NCBI GenBank assembly: GCA_031266955.1
Contig: JAISAA010000058.1
Location: 1-6,251, forward strand
DNA length: 6,251 bases
From: Oscillospiraceae bacterium
GTDB lineage: Bacteria; Bacillota; Clostridia; Oscillospirales; Oscillospiraceae
Direction: 5' to 3'
A program made the position numbers and the translations under genes. Shown piece by piece: positions 1 through 6,000 of this stretch (position 1 is the first letter of the stretch; each line of letters begins with the position of its first letter). The notes below the pieces were generated by a model. It ran no database searches. It had not been told where the DNA came from and saw nothing but the letters and a program-made list of their open reading frames with translations.

Positions 1-3000
1 CGGCGGCGACCATTAGCGAAAACGCCGTCGCGTTTGCGGCTTTAGGCTGGACGGGAAGATCGCGCACGGTATATTTTCGGATACCCGCGACGGACAGCGC
101 CTTTGCGTCCGCCGAAACAACGGGGGTTGAGATCAACGCGCGCAATAACCCGCCGACAGGATTGTCGGCAACAGTAAGCGGCAGTAGTATAACATTCAAA
201 GGTTTTAACTCGGGCACATCCTATGAATACAATGTGAGCGGCACATGGCAAAATGTCGAATTTTCAGACAACTCTTTTACATTGAGTGAGTATAGCTCCG
301 AAAAAACATATCAGTTCCGAATCAAAGCCGGAGACAGCGCGTCGGCCTCGCTTCCCGTTCCAGTCGTACCGGCGGCAATTGTTATTGAGGCGGTGGACTT
401 CGGGGAAAAAATTTACGGAGCTACGATCACCCCTGTCTATGTCAAGGTCAGAAATGTAAGTCAATCAGCTATCGACGTCACACTTGCACTTATCGCGGGC
501 GGCGATAACTTCACACTTTCGCCAAGCAGTTCGTTCAGTGTGGCAGCCAATACGACGGACAGCACTACAATCAGCATAACGCCGGGCAGCGGCCTTTCCG
601 CGAAGCCATATACAGCGAAGATACAGGCGGCTTACACAGAGGACGACAGCGAAAAGACCGCCGAAGCCGCCGTTACGCTCACCGTCATAAAGGCGGATTG
701 GGTTATGCCCTCGCAGAATTCCGGCACCATTCCGGATGCTGATGCGAACAGCTTCACTGTCAACGTCACCAATGCGCCCGTGGGTGCGACGCTCAAATGG
801 CGAATCGGCGAGGGACAAGCCGTAGATGATACCGTTCCGGTTCCCGAGGGCGGCGCAGCCTCGCACACCTTCAGCGGACTCACCGCGCAGACAACCTACC
901 CGGTGTACGTCACCGCCAACGGCGACGACGACCACAACGAATCACCCGAAATACTGCTCACAACGGCGCACACCGCAATGGCGGCGCCCGACGCGGCGGC
1001 GGTCGTCAAAATCGACTATATCAACGAAACCTTGCTGTTCAATACCGGATATTCCCCCGCGAATTACACGGTGACAATCGGCGGGAAAAGCATAACCCAT
1101 ATGGGCAGCGTATCGGAATTCGCCGATACAGGCAATTTCACCGTATCCGTCGTGCGGAACCAATCGGGAAACTACCCCGCTTCCGCGCCCTCCTCTACGC
1201 CTGCGATCACAGGCCGGGCGCCCGCTCCGGAGGTCATAGCGCGTTACGCGAGCACCGACAAATCGGCGGACGGCGGCATTGAGAAGGTCGGCGGCGGCGC
1301 GTTTCAGTACAGGCTCGTGGGAAGCGGCGCGGGCGGCTGGCAGAACGTGAACAACCAGATAAATACGTTGAGCCCCGGCCTCTACGACGCGCGCCTGGCG
1401 CCGGCGGCGGGCGTCTTCGCGTCGAAGCTTCGGGAAAACATCGACATACAGTGGAGGGCTCTGGCGGTCGGCTTCACCGCGGCGCAGACAGGCGGCGCGG
1501 ACGGAAGGACCGCGACAACGGGCATACTTATCACATTTGACAGGGACGTCACGGGCCTTTCGGCGTCGTCGGTCACGGTATCGGGCGCCGCTTCAATGGG
1601 GACCGTCACGAACTACGGCGACGCGGACGCTAAAACGTGGCTCGTCAACGTCACGGCAACGCAAAACGATAAGGACGCGATAGTGACAATTTCGGGATGG
1701 AGCAGCAGCGGCCAAACCTACGACGTCCAAAATAAAACGCAGACAGTCAAGGTATTCGCCCCCGTACCGGCGGAGACGCCGAAAGCCGCGATAGACTACG
1801 GGCTTGAAGTATTGACGGGGCTCGTCGCTGGCACATACAAATTCCACGTAGCCGGCGTCGGCGACGGCAGCTTTACGCTGAACGGCGGAGACACGACATT
1901 CCCGATAAGCGAATCGTGGATGACGGATACAACTAACGGCTTTTCGCTCGTCCTCGCGGGCGGAACCAACACAGTTGACAGCGCGGCGCAGACGATCACG
2001 ATACCCAAGCGGCCCGCCGCGCCGACAGTCGGCGTTACGCCGAGTACCGGCAGCGACGGCAGTATCACGGTCTCGGCCAACGGATTTGAGTACCATAAAT
2101 CCGATGTCACCGAGTGGACTCCACAATCAGGGGGTACGGTCTCCGGCCTTGTTCCCGATGTTTACTTTGTGAGATTACCCGCAACGTCCACAAAATTCAG
2201 CAGCAACGCCGCCAGAGTGACGGTACACGTGAGCGGGACGCACGACTTCGGTGACGTATTCGTGGGATATGATGCGGTTGATGGCAAAACCTTTACGGTT
2301 GATAGTAGCGGCACAGTCACAGGCGCGGTATTGAATGGAACGAATTCAAGCAGCTATACATTGACCCCTCCCAACAATGTCGCCGATTTGTCCAGAACTG
2401 TCAACCCGAACACCGGATTATCTGCGGGAACATATACGGCGGGGCTCAATTTTTCGTTTCAGGGTGATAACGAAACCGATACAGAGTTCACATTCACATT
2501 TTCCGTCCACAAAAAGGCAAAGATCGCAAGCGTCACAGCGTCCGACACCAATGAAACGGGAGCGACGAATGAAATCACTGTCGTATTCGAGGATGCTGTG
2601 GCACTCGACTTCGACGATATATTCATCAGCGGTGCGGCTGTGAAATCCGGTTTGGCTTTTAGCAGTTCGAGTTCAGATACATACATCATCCCGGTCACCA
2701 CGCTTACAAGCGCATTACCCGGCGAGCCTATCAACGTCACAATAGACCTCGCAGCTCTGGGCGCGGATTACGCCTACCAGCTCGCCAACAATGACACGGC
2801 CTGGACGACCAGCAGCACCGAAGTGGCGGTACCCCGCGCCATAAAAAGCGCAAACGTCGGCGCGGTGCTCGACGGTTACTCTACAGCGTATATACAGTTC
2901 ACGCTCGACAACAAGATCGACACAGACGTATTGGAGAAAAATCCGGGACGCGTCGTTATTACGTGTACTGACAGTTCAACGATAAAGCCCGATTCCGTCC

Positions 3001-6000
3001 TGCGCATAGACGCGGATATGGGATATACGTTCCGCGCGCTCATCACCCCCGGCCCCGGACAATCCGGCGCGGCGACGATACATATAGATGGCATAGCCGA
3101 GAGCAAAGTCAATATTTCCGGCAAAATATCCACAGACGGCATTGTCGCCGGAGCCGGCTACTACCTCGACGAGAACGGCAACAACTATCTGACGACGGTC
3201 GCCGACGAGTTCCAGCAGCTGCCCGCCCTCACGCTCGGCGGCGGCGGTCAAGTATACGCCGCGCCTGACTATACTCTGCGCACCGACGCCGAATATGACG
3301 GTTGGATTGTGGCGTCCGTTCGCATCGACGGCGCTGTGCTCGATACCGGCAAATATAGCGTCACATCCGAAAACGATCAGCCGTATATCTTCGACGGAGT
3401 GGGCAAAGGTCTCATCGCGCAGCAATTGCGCATAACACTCAAAGACGGCTGGACGGAAGCGAACGGCGAACACAGGATAGTGACCGTCTTGACAGGCAAA
3501 GCCGGAAACACCGGCAAAAGCGCCGTGCTCAGCGGCAAAATTACGATAACCGGCCTCACCCCGACTTATCAGCTTACCGTCACGAATGGCTCCGGCAGTG
3601 GCAAGTATCCCGCAAACCGGACCGTGACGATAACCGCAAACGAGCCGCCGGCAAATCAGGCATTCTACAGATGGGCGCTCACAGACGGCGGCGGCGCGCT
3701 CGGCAACGCCAACGCGCAGACCACGAGCTTTGTGATGCCCGCAAACGCGGCGACGGTGACGGCGGAGTACATGACCCGCCTCCCGACGCCTGAAGCGGGT
3801 ATTGACTACAAGGGCGAAACCCTCACGAAGCTCGTCCCGGGCGCGTCCTACACGTGGACGCACACAAGCGCGGGGACGAGCAGCTTCACGGCGCAGGGCG
3901 AAACCTACGCCATAAGAGAGGCGTGGATGACGTCGTCCGGCGACGCCAACTTCACGCTCGTAAGAAACGCCGGCGACGGCAAAGCCGCGAGCCTGCCACA
4001 AAGTATGTCCATTCCCGCCCGCGGCGGCAGCCCCGGCGCGGAGGGCGAGCCCACGACGTTTACTGGCCTTGAAACCGGCAAGCTCATCGACGTTGACGGC
4101 ACGATGGAGTACAAGGCGGCGTCCGGGCAGTCGTGGACTGACGTACCAAGCGGCAAGGATGAAGTCGTTGGCCTCGCGTCCGGCACATATCATGTGCGCT
4201 ACAAGGCGCGCCCCGCCGATAAAGAATTTGCAAGCCTGATCCGTGACGTCGAAATAGAGGAGAGCACTGTGGCCCCGACGTGGGAGGTCTCGCTCAGCCC
4301 ATCCCCGGTCGCGGTCCCGTCCGCCGCCTACGGCTACTCCGCCATAACGCCCGTCACGGTTACAATAGAGAATACCGGCAACCAGCCGACAGGCGATTTG
4401 ACGGTAGCGCTCAGCGGGACAAACGCGGGGAGCTTCACGCTGACAAACGAACAGATCGCCAGCATACCCCGTTACGGCAAGGTGACGTTCACCATTGCGC
4501 CCGAGCAGGAACTGAACGCCGGAACGTATGACGACGCCGCGGCCACGGTGAGCGGCGGCAACGGCATTCTCGAAACTGTCAATGTGAGCTTCACGGTAAC
4601 AGCCGCGGAGATCACGGGCTTCATCGTCACCCCCGCAAGCGTCCTCGCGGGCAAGGCAAATGGTGAAATATACAGCGGATACGAGGACGCGACGAATGTT
4701 GCCGGCACACTGAAATCCACAATAACGGTAAAGGGTGTATACGCCGGAGGTGCGGTAGATATTCCGGTAGCGTCGTGGGCGAACACGGGGACAGCATACA
4801 GCACAACAACGCACGGCGAATATGTTTTTGAAGCGACACTCGGCGCGATAACGCTAAATCCAAACAACTATAGCATCTCGGGCAGCTTGAGCAAGCCCGC
4901 CGTAATTGTCCGCGTAAACGATATTCAGCACGGCGTGACGCTCGACGCCTCAAGCCACGCATTCCCCGAAGCGCAGTACGGATATACACCGGCGTCAAAA
5001 ACCATCAATATCACGAATATCGGAGTAGAAGCGACGGAAAATCTCGTTGTCGCGGTGAGCGGAGATACACAAGCGTTCTACGTTCCCGGCACAGTCGGCA
5101 GCATAGCTGTAGGAGGCTCGGGTGAGCTTGTGGTAAACACAGCCGCAAATCTTTTCCCCGGCACATACGGCGTCACAATAACCGTCGGGCATAACAGTTC
5201 GACCAACATCGACCTTGTCCCCAAGACCTACGACCTCAGCTTCACAGTGAAAGCCGCAGAAATCACAAGCTTTGAGGTTTTGGATGAAATAGACGGCGGC
5301 GTGGCGTACTATAAACCAGAGTATGCTGACGTCGCGACGGTGAAGTCCGTTCTTGAAACGAGCGTCAGTGCGGCCACAGTAAATGAGTCCGCAGTTCCGG
5401 TTACTGTGACCGATTGGGCGGACACAGACACCTACAACCCCGACGTCGCAGGCAGCTACACGTTCACGGCGATGCTTGAAACGACGATCCCGAGCTATTA
5501 CATCAACCCGCACAATTATACTGCAACTGTCGAGGTAGTCGTCGCCGAGCCCACCCACGCGAGGTCGCCGAGGATCATCACGAATCCGCGGCCCATAAAC
5601 GACGGCATCGTCGGGGCGGCGCACACGCTGACGGTAGAAGCCTCGTCCAGCGACGGTGGAACGCTGTCGTATCAGTGGTATGCAGGCACACAGGCGGACT
5701 ACGACGCCCCTGCCGCCAACAGCGGCACAGCGGTGACAGATGTGCTTGCCGATCCGATCGGCGCGTCGTACACAGCGCAAAGCGCCGCGCCCGGCGAGTA
5801 TTACTATTGGTGCGTCATTACGAACACAAATCCCAAGGCGACGGGCAAAACGGAGGCGTGGCGCAAAACCGCCATAACCCCCGTCACGCTGCGCTACGCG
5901 GCGCTGACCGTGGACGGCGGCACAATATCCGGCGGTGCGTATGACGGCGGTGTCTTCGGCGAATTCTCCGCCGGCGACAAAGTGACCGTCTCAGCCGACG

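Noticed and set aside
826..1074. Short + strand open frame of 82 codons in another frame
   Set aside because: Its translation is a low-complexity Arg/Pro/Thr/Ser string caused by GC-rich codons read out of frame, nested in the Fn3-like module.
1593..2126. Antisense open frame of 177 codons (and a similar one at 465-935)
   Set aside because: Codon-register shadow of the sense gene, with no family motif and no upstream ribosome binding site that I could support.
3564..3770. Enzymatic or carbohydrate-binding function for the X2-like and InlB B-like region
   Set aside because: No catalytic dyad, glycosidase or protease motif is visible. The modules match spacer families, so no activity is assigned.
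2976..4814. Antisense open frame of 612 codons as a possible protein gene
   Set aside because: The translation is rich in Arg, Cys, Gly and Tyr with no recognisable domain. It is the exact codon-register reverse complement of the sense gene, and its length follows from absence of TTA, CTA and TCA in the sense strand. The sense frame has clear domain families throughout.
5111..5136. AGGAGG followed six bases on by GTG, looking like a ribosome binding site and start
   Set aside because: The GTG at 5122 is out of the main frame and meets a TAA four codons later. The AGGAGG is simply part of Val-Gly-Gly codons in ASH-like module D.
4995..5780. Antisense open frame of 261 codons
   Set aside because: It is in the same codon-register antisense frame as the 612-codon one and has the same Arg/Cys/Val-rich composition. 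It lies opposite the Big_4-like and YQWY modules, whose sense motifs are clear.
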